A stretch of 64,000 nucleotides of DNA from Micromonospora echinofusca (GTDB taxonomy: Bacteria; Actinomycetota; Actinomycetes; Mycobacteriales; Micromonosporaceae), in the NCBI RefSeq assembly GCF_900091445.1, contig NZ_LT607733.1:6938528-7002527 (forward strand), given 5' to 3'. The notes beneath the pieces are model-generated. The model had not been told where the DNA came from. It made no database searches and saw only the letters and a list, made by a program, of their open reading frames with translations. Below are positions 22,887 through 34,079 of this stretch, one piece after another (positions within the stretch are counted from its first letter, which is position 1; each line of letters opens with the position of its first letter). Both the position numbers and the translations under genes were made by a program.

Positions 22887-23432
22887 TCAACCGCGCGAGG
22901 CGGACCTGCGGGCGCGGTAGGCGGTGACGGCGGCACGGTTGCCGCAGCCGGCGTCGCAGAACCGGCGGGAGCGGTTCTTCGACAGGTCGACGAGCACGTT
23001 CTCGCAGTCCGGGTGGTCGCAGATCCGCAACCGGCGCAGCTCACCGGCGCGTACGAGGTCCGCCAGCGCCATCGCGGCCTCGACGGCCATCCGGGTGGCC
23101 AGCGGCGCGTCGCGCGGCACGGCGTGGAAGTGGTACGGCTCGTCGTCGTGGGTGATGAGCTGGGGCAACGCGTCGTACTCGCGGAGCAGCTCGTTGACGA
23201 TCGTGACGATGCCCTCGGTGTCGGCGTACCAGACGCGGCGCAGCCGGGGCCGGAGGTCGCGTACGGCCCGCAGTTCGTCCTCGGTGTGCTCGTGCCGCCC
23301 GCTGTAGGCGTGGGCGACGAAGTGCGCGTCCAGGGCGGCGACGTCGGGCAGGCCCTCACCGTCGCGGCCGGCGGTGTTCACCAGCGCTGCCACGGCGGTC
23401 AGGGAACATTCCATGTCATGGGTGAAGAGCAA
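22887..23432 (-). CDS. CGNR zinc-finger transcriptional regulator
   Basis: About 181 residues. The C-terminal CGNR finger is complete: ICDHPDCENVLVDLSKNRSRRFCDAGCGNRAAVTAYRARR, with four metal Cys and the basic recognition helix. The N-terminal part (FTHDMECSLTAVAALVNT) matches the stress-response-like domain usual in this family. The start is set at TTG 23432, with GGAG 5 nt upstream; longer versions would begin inside the divergent promoter. It is transcribed away from an EamA exporter across a shared inverted repeat, so it probably regulates both. Confidence 0.85.
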   Translation of the reverse strand: MLFTHDMECSLTAVAALVNTAGRDGEGLPDVAALDAHFVAHAYSGRHEHTEDELRAVRDLRPRLRRVWYADTEGIVTIVNELLREYDALPQLITHDDEPYHFHAVPRDAPLATRMAVEAAMALADLVRAGELRRLRICDHPDCENVLVDLSKNRSRRFCDAGCGNRAAVTAYRARRSASRG

Positions 23433-23492
23433 CTTGACTCCTGTCGGGGGCCGACCTAGCGTCACGGGTGAAGTTGCATTTTACTCATGACA
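23414..23492. promoter_or_regulatory. Long inverted repeat in the CGNR/EamA divergent promoter
   Basis: 22-bp arms at 23414-23435 and 23471-23492 are inverted copies differing at four positions; the arm ends TGTCATG and GCAACTT are exact in both. Arm centres are 57 bp apart. The left arm covers the CGNR start codon and the right arm lies just upstream of the EamA ribosome site (GGGAGTGG), a good layout for repression of both genes by one dimeric regulator. Confidence 0.65.
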
Positions 23493-23506
23493 GTGGGAGT
23501 GGATCG

Positions 23507-24469
23507 ATGCGTCAGCCACCCGCCGCCGGGCTCGGTCTCGGCCTCGCCCTGCTCTCCGCCGTCACCTTCGCCACGTCGGGCACCTTCGCCCGGTCCCTCA
23601 TCGACGCCGGCTGGTCGGCCGAGGCGGCCGTGATCGCCCGTGTCGGCGTCGCCGCGCTGATCGTGGCTGTCCCGGCCGCGCTGTCCTTGCGCGGCAGGTG
23701 GGGCGTGCTGCGCCGCAACCTCGCCGCGATCGGCGTGTTCGGGCTGCTCGGGGTCGCGACGGCCCAGGTCTGCTTCTTCAACGCGGTGCGCTACCTGCCG
23801 GTCGGTGTCGCGCTGCTGCTGGAGTATCTCGGCATCGTCCTGGTGGTGGGCTGGATGTGGCTGGTCCACGGGCAGCGTCCCCGCCGGCTGACCGTCGCCG
23901 GCTCGGTGGCCGCCCTCGCCGGCCTGTTCTTCGTCCTGGACCTGACCGGCGCCGGCCGGCTCGACGCGGTGGGCGTGCTCTGGGGGCTCGGGGCGGCGAT
24001 CGGCCTCGCCGGCTACTTCGTGCTCGCGGGACGGGTCGACGAGGAACTGCCCTCGGTGGCCATGGCCAGCGGCGGCATGGCCGTCGGGGCCGCCGTCCTG
24101 CTGCTGCTCGGGGCGGTCGGTGCGCTGCCGCTGCGGGTGGTCTTCGGCGAGGTCACCTTCGCCGGGCAGCGCACCAGCTGGTTGGTGCCGGTGGTCGGGC
24201 TGTCGCTTATCGCCGCCGTCGTCGCGTACCTCGCCGGGATCGCCGGCACCCGGATCCTCGGCGCGCGGCTGTCGTCGTTCGTCGGGCTGACCGAGGTGAT
24301 GTTCGCAGTCCTGATCGCCTGGCTGGTGCTGGGCGAACTGCCCACCGTGGTGCAGCTGCTCGGCGGCGCACTGATCGTCGCCGGCGTCGCCCTGGTGCGC
24401 GTCGACGAGCTGCGCGCTCCCCGTGCCGACGACCCGCAGCCGCAGGTCGCCGAGCCCGCCCTGCCGTGA
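23507..24469 (+). CDS. EamA/DMT-family transporter
   Basis: A 320-residue integral membrane protein with ten predicted hydrophobic helices in two EamA repeats (first: GLALLSAVTFATSGTFARSLI ... LLEYLGIVLVVGWMWLV; second: LWGLGAAIGLAGYFVLAG ... GLTEVMFAVLIAWLVLGELP). EamA proteins are drug/metabolite exporters such as RhtA/YdcZ relatives; the substrate is unknown. The start is ATG 23507 with GGGAG upstream, not the earlier in-frame GTG inside the operator arm. Divergent from the CGNR regulator. Confidence 0.88.
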   Translation: MRQPPAAGLGLGLALLSAVTFATSGTFARSLIDAGWSAEAAVIARVGVAALIVAVPAALSLRGRWGVLRRNLAAIGVFGLLGVATAQVCFFNAVRYLPVGVALLLEYLGIVLVVGWMWLVHGQRPRRLTVAGSVAALAGLFFVLDLTGAGRLDAVGVLWGLGAAIGLAGYFVLAGRVDEELPSVAMASGGMAVGAAVLLLLGAVGALPLRVVFGEVTFAGQRTSWLVPVVGLSLIAAVVAYLAGIAGTRILGARLSSFVGLTEVMFAVLIAWLVLGELPTVVQLLGGALIVAGVALVRVDELRAPRADDPQPQVAEPALP

Positions 24470-24517
24470 CCCGAACGGGCCGCCCGGCAGCGCCCAGCAC
24501 GGATGAAAACGAGATTC

Positions 24518-24544
24518 CCGCCATAGCCGACGTTGCTATGGCGG
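24518..24544. promoter_or_regulatory. Perfect 10-bp inverted repeat upstream of the S8 protease
   Basis: CCGCCATAGC (24518-24527) and GCTATGGCGG (24535-24544) with a 7-nt spacer, 55 bp before the protease start and 48 bp after the EamA stop. It could be an operator for the protease or a weak terminator of EamA; the absence of a T-tract and the AT content of the arms favour a protein-binding site. Confidence 0.5.
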
Positions 24545-24599
24545 AAAGTGCCGCGGTGTTGTCTGATGGCTGCCACGTCCCTCAACGAGAGGATCCGAT

Positions 24600-26291
24600 G
24601 TGGTGAGCAAGCGCTTCACCGCCGGTGCCGTCGCGACCGCGACAGCACTGGCACTCGCGGTGACGGGCATGAGCGTGCCGGCCAGTGCCGTGCCGGCCAG
24701 TGCCCGTACCTTCACCGTCGTCGCCGAGGACGGTGTCTCCGCGGACGCGGCCATCGCCGCCATCCGGTCGGCCGGCGGCACGGTGGTCTCCCGGTCCGAC
24801 GAGGTCGGCATGTTCCGGGTCACCAGCGACCGGACGGACTTCGCCGCGAAGGCCACCGCCGCGTCGGCGCTGATCGGCGCTACCGAGCAGAAGGCGATCG
24901 GCCGCAAGCCCAAGCTGGACCGGGTCGAGCAGGAGCACCTGCTGGCCGCCGCCGCGGCCAAGGGCGCCGGCGCCAAGCGTGGCAAGAAGATGGACCCGCT
25001 GGACGACAAGCTCTGGGGCCTGGAGATGATCCGGGCAGACCGGGCGCGCAAGGTCGAGCCGGGCGACCGCCGGGTCACGGTCGGCGTCCTGGACACCGGC
25101 GTCGACGCCAGCAACCCGGACATCGCGCCGAACTTCAACTGGGCGCTGTCCCGCAACTTCGCTCCCGACATCGTCGACGTCGACGGCGAGTGCGAGGTGG
25201 CGAGCTGCCTCGACCCGGTCGGCACCGACGACGGCGGGCACGGCACCCACGTGGCCGGCACGATCGGCGCCGCGGCCAACGGCTTCGGTCTCTCCGGCGT
25301 CGCCCCGAACGTCTCCCTGGTCGAGCTCAAGGGCGGCCAGGACTCCGGCTACTTCTTCCTGGAGCCGGTGGTCAACTCCCTGCTGCACGCCGGGAAGGTC
25401 GGCCTGGACGTGGTCAACATGTCCTTCTACGTCGACCCGTGGCTCTACAACTGCACCGCCAACCCGGCCGACTCCCCGGAGCACCAGGCCGAGCAGCGGG
25501 CCATCATCAAGGCCATGAAGCGGGCCCTGAACTTCGCCCACAACCGGGGCGTCACCCTGGTCGGCGCGCTGGGCAACAACCACGAGGACCTGGGTGCCCC
25601 GCGCACCGACGTGTCGAGCCCGGACTACGGCGACACCGCGCCCTACCCGCGCGAGATCGACAACGACAGCTGCTGGGACCTGCCCACCGAGGGCCCCAAC
25701 GTGATCAGCGTGTCGGCGGTCGGGCCGTCGGGCAAGAAGTCGGACTTCTCGAACTACGGCACCGAGCAGACCGCCGTGGCGGCGCCCGGCGGCTGGTTCC
25801 GTGACGGCTTCGGCACGGACACCTACCGCACCGACGCCAACATGATCCTCTCGACGTACCCGAAGAAGGTGCTCCAGGAGGAGGGCTCGGTCGACGCCGA
25901 CGGCAACATCGTCGCCGGGTTCGAGGAGACGGTCTTCAAGGCGTGCAAGGCCAACGGGGAGTGCGGGTACTACACCTACCTGCAGGGCACCTCGATGGCG
26001 GCCCCGCACGCCTCCGGCGTCGCCGCGCTGATCGTCAGCAAGCACGGCAAGAAGGACGGCCGGGGTGGCTACGGGATGGCACCGAAGCTGGTGGAGCAGC
26101 ACCTTTACCGGACGGCGGCCGAGCACGCCTGCCCGGAGCCGCGCCTGCAGTCGTACGCCAACGAGGGCCGGGACGCCGAGTTCGACGCCTACTGCGCCGG
26201 AGGGCTGAACTTCAACGGCTTCTACGGCTACGGCATCGTCGACGCGTACGCGGCGGTGAAGACCCCGCTCAAGCCCAACGCCCGCCCGTAA
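24600..26291 (+). CDS. Secreted S8 (subtilisin) serine protease
   Basis: 563 residues. The signal peptide is residues 1-33 (SKRFTAGAVATATALALAVTG...), followed by an I9-like propeptide (about 36-110; RTFTVVAEDGVSADAAIAAIRSAGG). The catalytic domain has the complete triad: Asp in VGVLDTGVDASNPDI, His in DGGHGTHVAGTIG, Ser in QGTSMAAPHASGVAAL; the oxyanion Asn is in GALGNNHED. Extra Cys pairs (DGECEVASC; NPAD region) suggest disulfides. GTG 24600 or 24603 are start candidates behind GAGAGG. Likely an extracellular degradative protease. Confidence 0.92.
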   Translation: MVSKRFTAGAVATATALALAVTGMSVPASAVPASARTFTVVAEDGVSADAAIAAIRSAGGTVVSRSDEVGMFRVTSDRTDFAAKATAASALIGATEQKAIGRKPKLDRVEQEHLLAAAAAKGAGAKRGKKMDPLDDKLWGLEMIRADRARKVEPGDRRVTVGVLDTGVDASNPDIAPNFNWALSRNFAPDIVDVDGECEVASCLDPVGTDDGGHGTHVAGTIGAAANGFGLSGVAPNVSLVELKGGQDSGYFFLEPVVNSLLHAGKVGLDVVNMSFYVDPWLYNCTANPADSPEHQAEQRAIIKAMKRALNFAHNRGVTLVGALGNNHEDLGAPRTDVSSPDYGDTAPYPREIDNDSCWDLPTEGPNVISVSAVGPSGKKSDFSNYGTEQTAVAAPGGWFRDGFGTDTYRTDANMILSTYPKKVLQEEGSVDADGNIVAGFEETVFKACKANGECGYYTYLQGTSMAAPHASGVAALIVSKHGKKDGRGGYGMAPKLVEQHLYRTAAEHACPEPRLQSYANEGRDAEFDAYCAGGLNFNGFYGYGIVDAYAAVKTPLKPNARP

Positions 26292-26304
26292 CGACGCACC
26301 ACCA

Positions 26305-26332
26305 GTGGGGCCCGGCCGACTTCGGCCGGGCC
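26305..26332. terminator. Bidirectional terminator
   Basis: 12-bp GC stem (26305-26316 with 26321-26332) and ACTT loop between the convergent protease and DUF559 genes. Confidence 0.8.
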
Positions 26333-26386
26333 CCTCGCACGTCCGGCGGCGGGCGGTCGATCCGGCGCCCGGCGCAGGTGCCCCGG

Positions 26387-27538
26387 TCACGGGCGCCAGC
26401 CCCGGGCGCCGAGTGCGGCGCGAGCCTCGCGCAGGACACCCGGGAAGTCGTGGCGCAGCCGCCTGCCGGTGACCGGCAGTACGAGCCAGCCGGCGCCGAC
26501 CAGCCGGGCGATCCGGTCGAGGTGCCCGCCGTCGGCCTCGGCGTGCCGCCCGTCCTGGGCGACGGCGACGCGGTACGCCGACCACGCCAGGTCGGCGTGC
26601 ACGACCAGCCCGGCGGCGACCCGGACCGGGTGCCGGACGGCGGGGCGTGGCAGCCCGGCCAGCACCAGCCGGACCCGCAGCTCGGACTCGGCCGGCGACC
26701 GGGCGCCCGGATCCGCCAGGCCGAACACCCAGCGGGCCCGGCGGCCGCCGGGCCGGTCGGCGTTGCGGGCGGCGACGTCGGCGAGGGCGGCACGGCTGGT
26801 CAGCCCCTGCCGTAGCAGCGAGTCGACGATGCCGACCGCGCGCAGCGGCTCCAACCAGACCGCCGTCTCCCACGCCGCAGACGTCGGATCGGTGCTGACC
26901 GGCACGCCGGCGGTGCGCAGATCCGCCACCCTCAGGCCGGCCGGAACCGGCCGGACCGCGATGCCCCGGCCGTCGGCCGGCGCGCGCAGCGCCGTGCGCA
27001 GGCCGCCGCCCGGCGGTACGACAGCGACCTCCCCGCCACCGGCGGGCACGGGTACCGCCGTGTCCCGGCCGCCGGCGGGTGCGCAGACCGCCGGGTCCCA
27101 GCCGGCGGTCGCGGGGGCCGCCGTGCCCCCGCCCTCGGCCGGCGTGCGGAGCGTCGGGTGCGGACCGCCACCCGCCCCTGCGGGCTGCCGGTGCGGGCCC
27201 GTGGAGTGCACGCGCAGGCCCCGTTGCGGGCCGAGCCGCATCGCCCTCGGGACGAGGACGTGCACGTCGTCGACGAACGAGGCGGCGTGCTCGACACCGT
27301 GCAGGTAGGCCGCCGAGGGGCCGGCGACGACCGCCTCGGGCGGCAACCGCAGGGCCGCGGCACGGCAGGCCAGGGCGTGGTCCCGGTCCAGCCGGGCGTC
27401 GGCGTAGACGTCGTGGCGCAGGCGCAGCCAGGCGGAGCTGCGCAGCTGGTGCTCGGTGACCAGGCCCTGTCGGATCGCGTCCGAGCCGCGGAAGACCTGC
27501 CAGGCCAGGACGCCTGGTCGATGCGGTGGAGGTGGCAT
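26387..27538 (-). CDS. AbiEi-like N-terminal / DUF559 endonuclease-like protein with repeat insert
   Basis: 383 residues from ATG 27538 ([13 protein letters not shown]). The N-terminal winged-helix-like part ([28 protein letters not shown]) and [23 protein letters not shown] resemble the AbiEi/DUF559 family common in actinobacteria. The C-terminal region ([14 protein letters not shown] ... [18 protein letters not shown] ... [16 protein letters not shown]) follows the Vsr/DUF559 nuclease fold with D, Q and G near the expected strand ends, although the usual E-x-D pattern is altered. Between them, about residues 120-200 are a degenerate 11-residue repeat ([15 protein letters not shown]). Function unknown; not paired with an AbiEii toxin. 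Confidence 0.7.
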   Translation of the reverse strand: MPPPPHRPGVLAWQVFRGSDAIRQGLVTEHQLRSSAWLRLRHDVYADARLDRDHALACRAAALRLPPEAVVAGPSAAYLHGVEHAASFVDDVHVLVPRAMRLGPQRGLRVHSTGPHRQPAGAGGGPHPTLRTPAEGGGTAAPATAGWDPAVCAPAGGRDTAVPVPAGGGEVAVVPPGGGLRTALRAPADGRGIAVRPVPAGLRVADLRTAGVPVSTDPTSAAWETAVWLEPLRAVGIVDSLLRQGLTSRAALADVAARNADRPGGRRARWVFGLADPGARSPAESELRVRLVLAGLPRPAVRHPVRVAAGLVVHADLAWSAYRVAVAQDGRHAEADGGHLDRIARLVGAGWLVLPVTGRRLRHDFPGVLREARAALGARGWRP

Positions 27539-27713
27539 GCGGCCAGCGTGCCCGCCGCCCGAGGCCGCCCGACACCCCTGTGGACGACCGGGGTCGCACG
27601 GGGACCGTCGCCTGTGGACAACCGACACGACGGCCGCCGGATGTGCTAGAGGATCGTCACTCGGGAGGCGGAGGACGTCCCCCTCAGGCGAGCGGGGTGA
27701 AGGACCGGGCGGC

Positions 27714-28361
27714 TCAGGAGAGGGCGGCGGCGATGGCGGTGGCCGCGGCGAGGACCTGCGCGCCGACCACCTCGGCGTCGAGTTGGGCCAGCGCCACCAC
27801 CCCGACGCTCGCCTCCAGGCCCGGCACGCCGAGCACCGGGGCGGCCACGCCGTACGCCCCGGGTTGGAGTTCCCCGGCGGTACTCACCGGACCGGCGGCG
27901 CCCGCCCGGCCGGCGAGGATGGCCCGTCCCGCAGCCCCGCGCTCCAGCGGGTGCCGCGCCCCCGTCCGGTACGCGACGTGGAACGACGTCCAGCTCGGCT
28001 CGACCACGGCCAGCGCGACCCCCTCGCCGCCCTCGACCACGGTCAGGTGGGCGGTCGCGCCGGCCTGCTCCGCGAGGCGGCGCAACGCGGGCAGCGCCCC
28101 CTCGGCGAGCAGCGGCTGGGCCCGTCGCGCCAGGTGCAGCACCCCGGCGCCGAGGCGCAGCCGGCCCTCGCCGTCGCGGCGCAGCATCCCGTGCGCGGCG
28201 AGCGCGCCGACCAGCCGGTACACCGCCGCCCGGCCGACGCCCAACCGGTTCGCCGCCTCGGTGACGGTGAGCCCGCCCGGCGCGTCGGCGACCAGGTGCA
28301 GCAGCCGCAGCCCCCGGTCCAGCGTCTGCGCCGTCTCCCCGCCCCGCGCCGTCGTCTCCAC
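27714..28361 (-). CDS. IclR-family transcriptional regulator
   Basis: 215 residues starting at GTG 28361. The N-terminal winged HTH ([51 protein letters not shown], about 13-62) is followed by an IclR effector domain ([58 protein letters not shown]). It is divergent from cysS with about 64 bp between them; nothing nearby indicates the ligand. Confidence 0.85.
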   Translation of the reverse strand: METTARGGETAQTLDRGLRLLHLVADAPGGLTVTEAANRLGVGRAAVYRLVGALAAHGMLRRDGEGRLRLGAGVLHLARRAQPLLAEGALPALRRLAEQAGATAHLTVVEGGEGVALAVVEPSWTSFHVAYRTGARHPLERGAAGRAILAGRAGAAGPVSTAGELQPGAYGVAAPVLGVPGLEASVGVVALAQLDAEVVGAQVLAAATAIAAALS

Positions 28362-28425
28362 GACCAGCAGCGTACGACCCGGCTCCGGACAACCCCGGAA
28401 CGCGTGGGACGGCTACCCTTGTACG

Positions 28426-29840
<1,415 letters not shown>

Positions 29841-29841
<1 letters not shown>

Positions 29842-30974
29842 TGGCCGGCAACTCGCAGCGCCGTGGCCGGCGTCTGACGCCGAAGGCGGGAGCCCCCAAG
29901 GGCTCCGGTGGCAAGAACAAGGACTCCCTCGCCGGGCGGGGCAGGACTCTGCCCGCCGACGAGCGACCCTGGCACAAGGCATATTCGGGCACCGAGAAGC
30001 TGCCCCAGCGCACCGCCTGGAAGCAGGACAAGGAGCGCCGGGCGGCGGCCGAGGAGGGCCGCGCTCCCAAGATCGGTCAGCCCGGCAGCAAGGACACCAC
30101 CTGGGGCAAGGGCGGTGGCCGGGGCGTACCGACCACGGGCGGGCGCGGCACGGGCGGCCGGGGCGCCAGGCCGGCCGGTCGCGGCGGTCCCCGGGTCGCC
30201 CCGGGCCGCAAGTCCAACCCGTCGAAGGACACCCCGGAGCTGCTGGTGGGGCGCAACCCGGTGCTGGAGGCGCTGCGCGCCCTGGTGCCGGCGACCGCGC
30301 TCTACACCGCCCAGGGCATCGACGTCGACGACCGGGTCAACGAGATCATCCGGACGGCCGCCGACCGGGGCATCGCCAACCTGGAGATCAGCCGGGCCGA
30401 GCTGGACAGGATGACGGGCGGCGTGCTGCACCAGGGCGTCGGTCTCCAGGTGCCGCCGTTCGCGTACGAGCCCTTCGAGGACCTCGTCGCGGCGGCGCTG
30501 GAGCAGGCCGCCCCGCTGCTGGTGGCGCTGGACGGGGTGACCGACCCGCGCAACCTCGGCGCCGTGATCCGCTCCGCCGCCGCCTTCGGCGCGCAGGGCG
30601 TCTTCGTACCGGAGCGGCGGGCCGCCGGGATCACCGCGACCGCCTGGCGCACCAGCGCCGGCGCGGCGGCGCGGGTGCCGGTCGCCCAGGTGACCAACCT
30701 GACCCGGTCGCTGAAGGCCTGCCAGGACGCCGGCTTCATGGTGGTGGGCCTGGACGCCGACGGCGAGACGGACCTCTACGACCTGGAGGCCGCCGTCGGC
30801 CCGCTGGTCGTGGTGGTCGGCTCCGAGGGCCGAGGGCTCTCCCGGCTGGTCGGCGAGACCTGTGACCTCACGGTGAGCATCCCGATGGTCTCCGAGGTCG
30901 AGTCGCTCAACGCCAGCGTCGCGGCCGCCGTCACCCTCGCCGAGGTGGCGCGCCGCCGGGCCGCCGAGGGCTGA
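29841..30974 (+). CDS. rlmB: 23S rRNA (guanosine-2'-O)-methyltransferase RlmB
   Basis: A 377-residue SpoU/TrmH-family enzyme, the usual cysS partner, that methylates the 2'-O of G2251 in 23S rRNA (EC 2.1.1.185). The first 130 residues are a basic Gly/Arg/Lys-rich extension typical of actinobacterial versions. Then come the substrate-binding domain ([23 protein letters not shown]) and the SPOUT knot: [44 protein letters not shown], and [22 protein letters not shown]. Translationally coupled to cysS. Confidence 0.95.
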
Positions 30975-30986
30975 TCCCGCGGACAC

Positions 30987-31025
30987 GGAAAGGGGCGGTC
31001 CGCCGTTGGCGGGCCGCCCCTTTCC
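30987..31025. terminator. Bidirectional terminator
   Basis: 12-bp outer stem GGAAAGGGGCGG/CCGCCCCTTTCC with an inner CCGCC/GGCGG stem; A/T tracts at both feet serve both the rlmB and the convergent ABC ATPase transcripts. Confidence 0.85.
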
Positions 31026-31034
31026 CGTCGTACG

Positions 31035-32126
<1,092 letters not shown>

Positions 32127-32457
32127 GGTGGGGTGCTTCCTTTCACCGGCAGGAACGTGCCGGACGATCCGAGTGAAGGAGCGGCCGGCACGGGACGCGC
32201 CGGCCCACGGGCAGCCTCTCGATGATCGAGATGTCGTCCGTGTCACTGCACGGTAAACGGCTTTTCGTCACCTGCCAAGGTGGGGCGCACGGGATGGGAC
32301 GGGCCGCATAGACATTCCGGTCACTCGGGCACGGGCGGACATCAATCGACCGTCGATGCCGGTACGCCGCAGCGCGTGAGTGACGTTTCCCGTGGTCGGG
32401 AGGCCTGCCGAGGCGGAAATCCGGACGTCAGTCGCTATGCTGACGTCGGCACCACAC
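32127..32457. other. Divergent intergenic region: msiK and tRNA-Thr promoters
   Basis: 331 bp without a gene. It holds the msiK leader at the left and, at the right, the probable tRNA promoter: TATGCT (32436-32441) about 17 bp before the tRNA, lying inside a perfect 8-bp dyad GACGTCAG (32424-32431) / CTGACGTC (32440-32447). Confidence 0.55.
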
Positions 32458-32534
32458 GCCCCTGTAGCTCAGCTGGCCAGAGCACTCGCCTTGTAAGCGA
32501 GATGTCGCCGGTTCGATCCCGGCCGGGGGCTCCA
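32458..32534 (+). tRNA. tRNA-Thr (anticodon TGT)
   Basis: 77 nt with encoded CCA. Acceptor arms GCCCCTG and CGGGGGC pair with one G-T wobble; the D-arm is normal; the anticodon stem CTCGC/GCGAG encloses loop CTTGTAA, anticodon TGT; the T-arm GCCGG/CCGGC encloses TTCGATC. From the anticodon loop to the 3' end the gene is now supplied by the integrated element, which restores a complete tRNA. Confidence 0.95.
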
Positions 32535-32535
32535 A
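32490..32535 (+). repeat. attL (46-bp core within tRNA-Thr)
   Basis: From the C of the anticodon loop (CTTGTAAGCG...) to one base past CCA. Identical to 45625-45670 and 58760-58805. Confidence 0.9.
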
Positions 32536-32580
32536 TTCCATCAGGCGTTCTGCGACGGGCGCTGGCGCGAGCCGCCCGGT

Positions 32581-32602
32581 TGACAGCAACGCTGACAGCA
32601 AC
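32581..32602 (+). repeat. Arm-type repeats, left end of unit 1
   Basis: TGACAGCAAC at 32581-32590 and 32593-32602, spaced 12 bp, between att and the int stop codon; candidate integrase or excisionase arm sites. Confidence 0.55.
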
Positions 32603-32607
32603 CGGGG

Positions 32608-33849
32608 TCACGACAGCCGTCCGTCGAGCTTGCCGAGCGCCTGGCGCATCGCGTCGAGGTTGGCGTGAGCGTAGACCTTGAGCGTGACCTTGACGTCGGC
32701 GTGCCGGGCGATGGCCTGCACGACGTGCGGCGGGACGCCCAGCTCCATCAGCAGCGACACGACGGTGTGCCGCAGGTCGTGCAGACGAACACCGGGCAGG
32801 CCGGCGCCCTCCCGCAGTCGGGCGAACGAACGACTGAGGTTGGTGGGCTCCATCGGGGTGCCCCGTTCCGAGGGAAAGACGAGGTCGTGGTCTTCCCACA
32901 CCTCGGCGAGCGTGGCCCGTTCGTTCTGCTGCCGTTCCTGATGTTCTAAGAGGGCGAGCCAGGTGACCTCGGGCAGAGGAAGCACCGCCTCCGAGTCTTC
33001 GGTCTTGGCGTCCAGGACGTGGAGCTTCCCGGCAACGCGCTGCACGGTCTGTTGAACGCGAAGCGTCCCTTCGTCCAGGTCAACATCCGACCAGCGAAGG
33101 CCGACTAGCTCACCGCGTCTAAGCCCCATCGTGGCGGCCACGACGTAGAGCGCGTGCAGGCGGTGACCAGCGGAGGCGGCGAGGATCTTACGCACCTGAT
33201 CCACGGAAAGGCCCTTGCCGACCTTGTACCGGGGCGCGGGCACCCGGACCAGTTTGGCGACGTTGCGCGACACCAACTCCTCCCGCATCGCGTGTTGGAG
33301 CGCGTTGCGGAGCACCGCGTGCACGAACTGGATCTGACGGGCGCTCGGGTAGCGCTGGCAGCACCGGCCGACCGAGCAGCACCGGCGGTCAGCCGGCCGG
33401 ATCTTGTCGAGACCGTTGGTGCAGCAGAGGCACTTGCGGCGGAAATCGTCCATGAACGCCTTGACGTGTTGGACCTGCAACCCATCGAGCCGTTTGGTGC
33501 CGAGGGCCGGGATCAGGTGCAGTCGTACGGCGCTTTCGTATCCGCGTGCCGTGGTTGGCTTCAGGTCGGTGACGTACGCGGACAGCCAGTAGGGCAGATA
33601 GTCAGCGAGCTTCCAGGCCCGGTCCGGTACGGGGATGCCGCGTTGGGACTTGGCTTTCAGCTCGATGAGCTTGGCGTGAGCTTCTTCCCAGGTCGCCCCG
33701 TAGACGAACTTGCGTTTGCGGGTGCCGTCGGTGGTGAGGACGTACGCTCCGCCGACCCAGCGGCCGTCACTGGAGCGCTGGTAGATGGAGCCTTCGCCGT
33801 TGGGGTTGCGGCGGGCGGTGGGCTGGCGTGGCTTAGGTTGCTTGGGCAT
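32608..33849 (-). CDS. int: AICE tyrosine integrase, unit 1
   Basis: A 413-residue site-specific recombinase that inserts and, with Xis, excises the element at tRNA-Thr. Arm-binding domain about 15-75, core-binding domain 80-200, catalytic domain 210-400. Catalytic residues visible: Arg245 (GLRRGE), His357/Arg360 (HDLRHT), His383 (ARHADV) and nucleophile Tyr393 (KVYAHA). The core-binding domain carries a Cys-rich insert (CLCC at 140-143, RCC 156-158, RCC 162-164), seen in many actinomycete integrases and possibly zinc-binding. The start is ATG 33849, overlapping the xis stop (TGATG); a longer frame to 34083 is rejected because it runs through xis. Confidence 0.93.
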   Translation of the reverse strand: MPKQPKPRQPTARRNPNGEGSIYQRSSDGRWVGGAYVLTTDGTRKRKFVYGATWEEAHAKLIELKAKSQRGIPVPDRAWKLADYLPYWLSAYVTDLKPTTARGYESAVRLHLIPALGTKRLDGLQVQHVKAFMDDFRRKCLCCTNGLDKIRPADRRCCSVGRCCQRYPSARQIQFVHAVLRNALQHAMREELVSRNVAKLVRVPAPRYKVGKGLSVDQVRKILAASAGHRLHALYVVAATMGLRRGELVGLRWSDVDLDEGTLRVQQTVQRVAGKLHVLDAKTEDSEAVLPLPEVTWLALLEHQERQQNERATLAEVWEDHDLVFPSERGTPMEPTNLSRSFARLREGAGLPGVRLHDLRHTVVSLLMELGVPPHVVQAIARHADVKVTLKVYAHANLDAMRQALGKLDGRLS

Positions 33850-34046
33850 CAGGCGGCTTCTTCCGTGAGTGTGGTGATGACCTCGTCGATGGCGGCGGCG
33901 GGGATGAGTCGACGGCTGCCGACCTTGAAAGAGCGAAGCCGGCCGGAGCGGATGAGCTCGTAGACGAGCGAGCGGCCGATGCCGAGCGCTCGGGCGGCTT
34001 CCTCGACGCGCAGCACGCGAGGAGTGATCAGAGTGGGCGAGTCCAA
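33849..34046 (-). CDS. xis: AICE excisionase, unit 1
   Basis: A 65-residue MerR/excisionase-type HTH protein (LRVEEAARALGIGRSLVYELIRSGRLRSFKVGSRRLIPAAAIDEVI) that would bend DNA and direct Int toward excision. It sits between rep and int, coupled to int by TGATG, as in pSAM2-class elements. Confidence 0.9.
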   Translation of the reverse strand: MDSPTLITPRVLRVEEAARALGIGRSLVYELIRSGRLRSFKVGSRRLIPAAAIDEVITTLTEEAA

Positions 34047-34079
34047 CGGTGGGCCTTCCTCGTGCGACGGGGACCGGGG

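Noticed and set aside
22381..22920. Open frames between fumC and the CGNR gene
   Set aside because: GC-rich non-coding composition; only a weak possibility from GTG 22722, not enough to call a gene.
26960..27180. Possible CRISPR-like periodicity in the DUF559 gene
   Set aside because: Repeats are degenerate, contiguous and in frame with the protein; no spacers. No CRISPR array was seen anywhere in the window.
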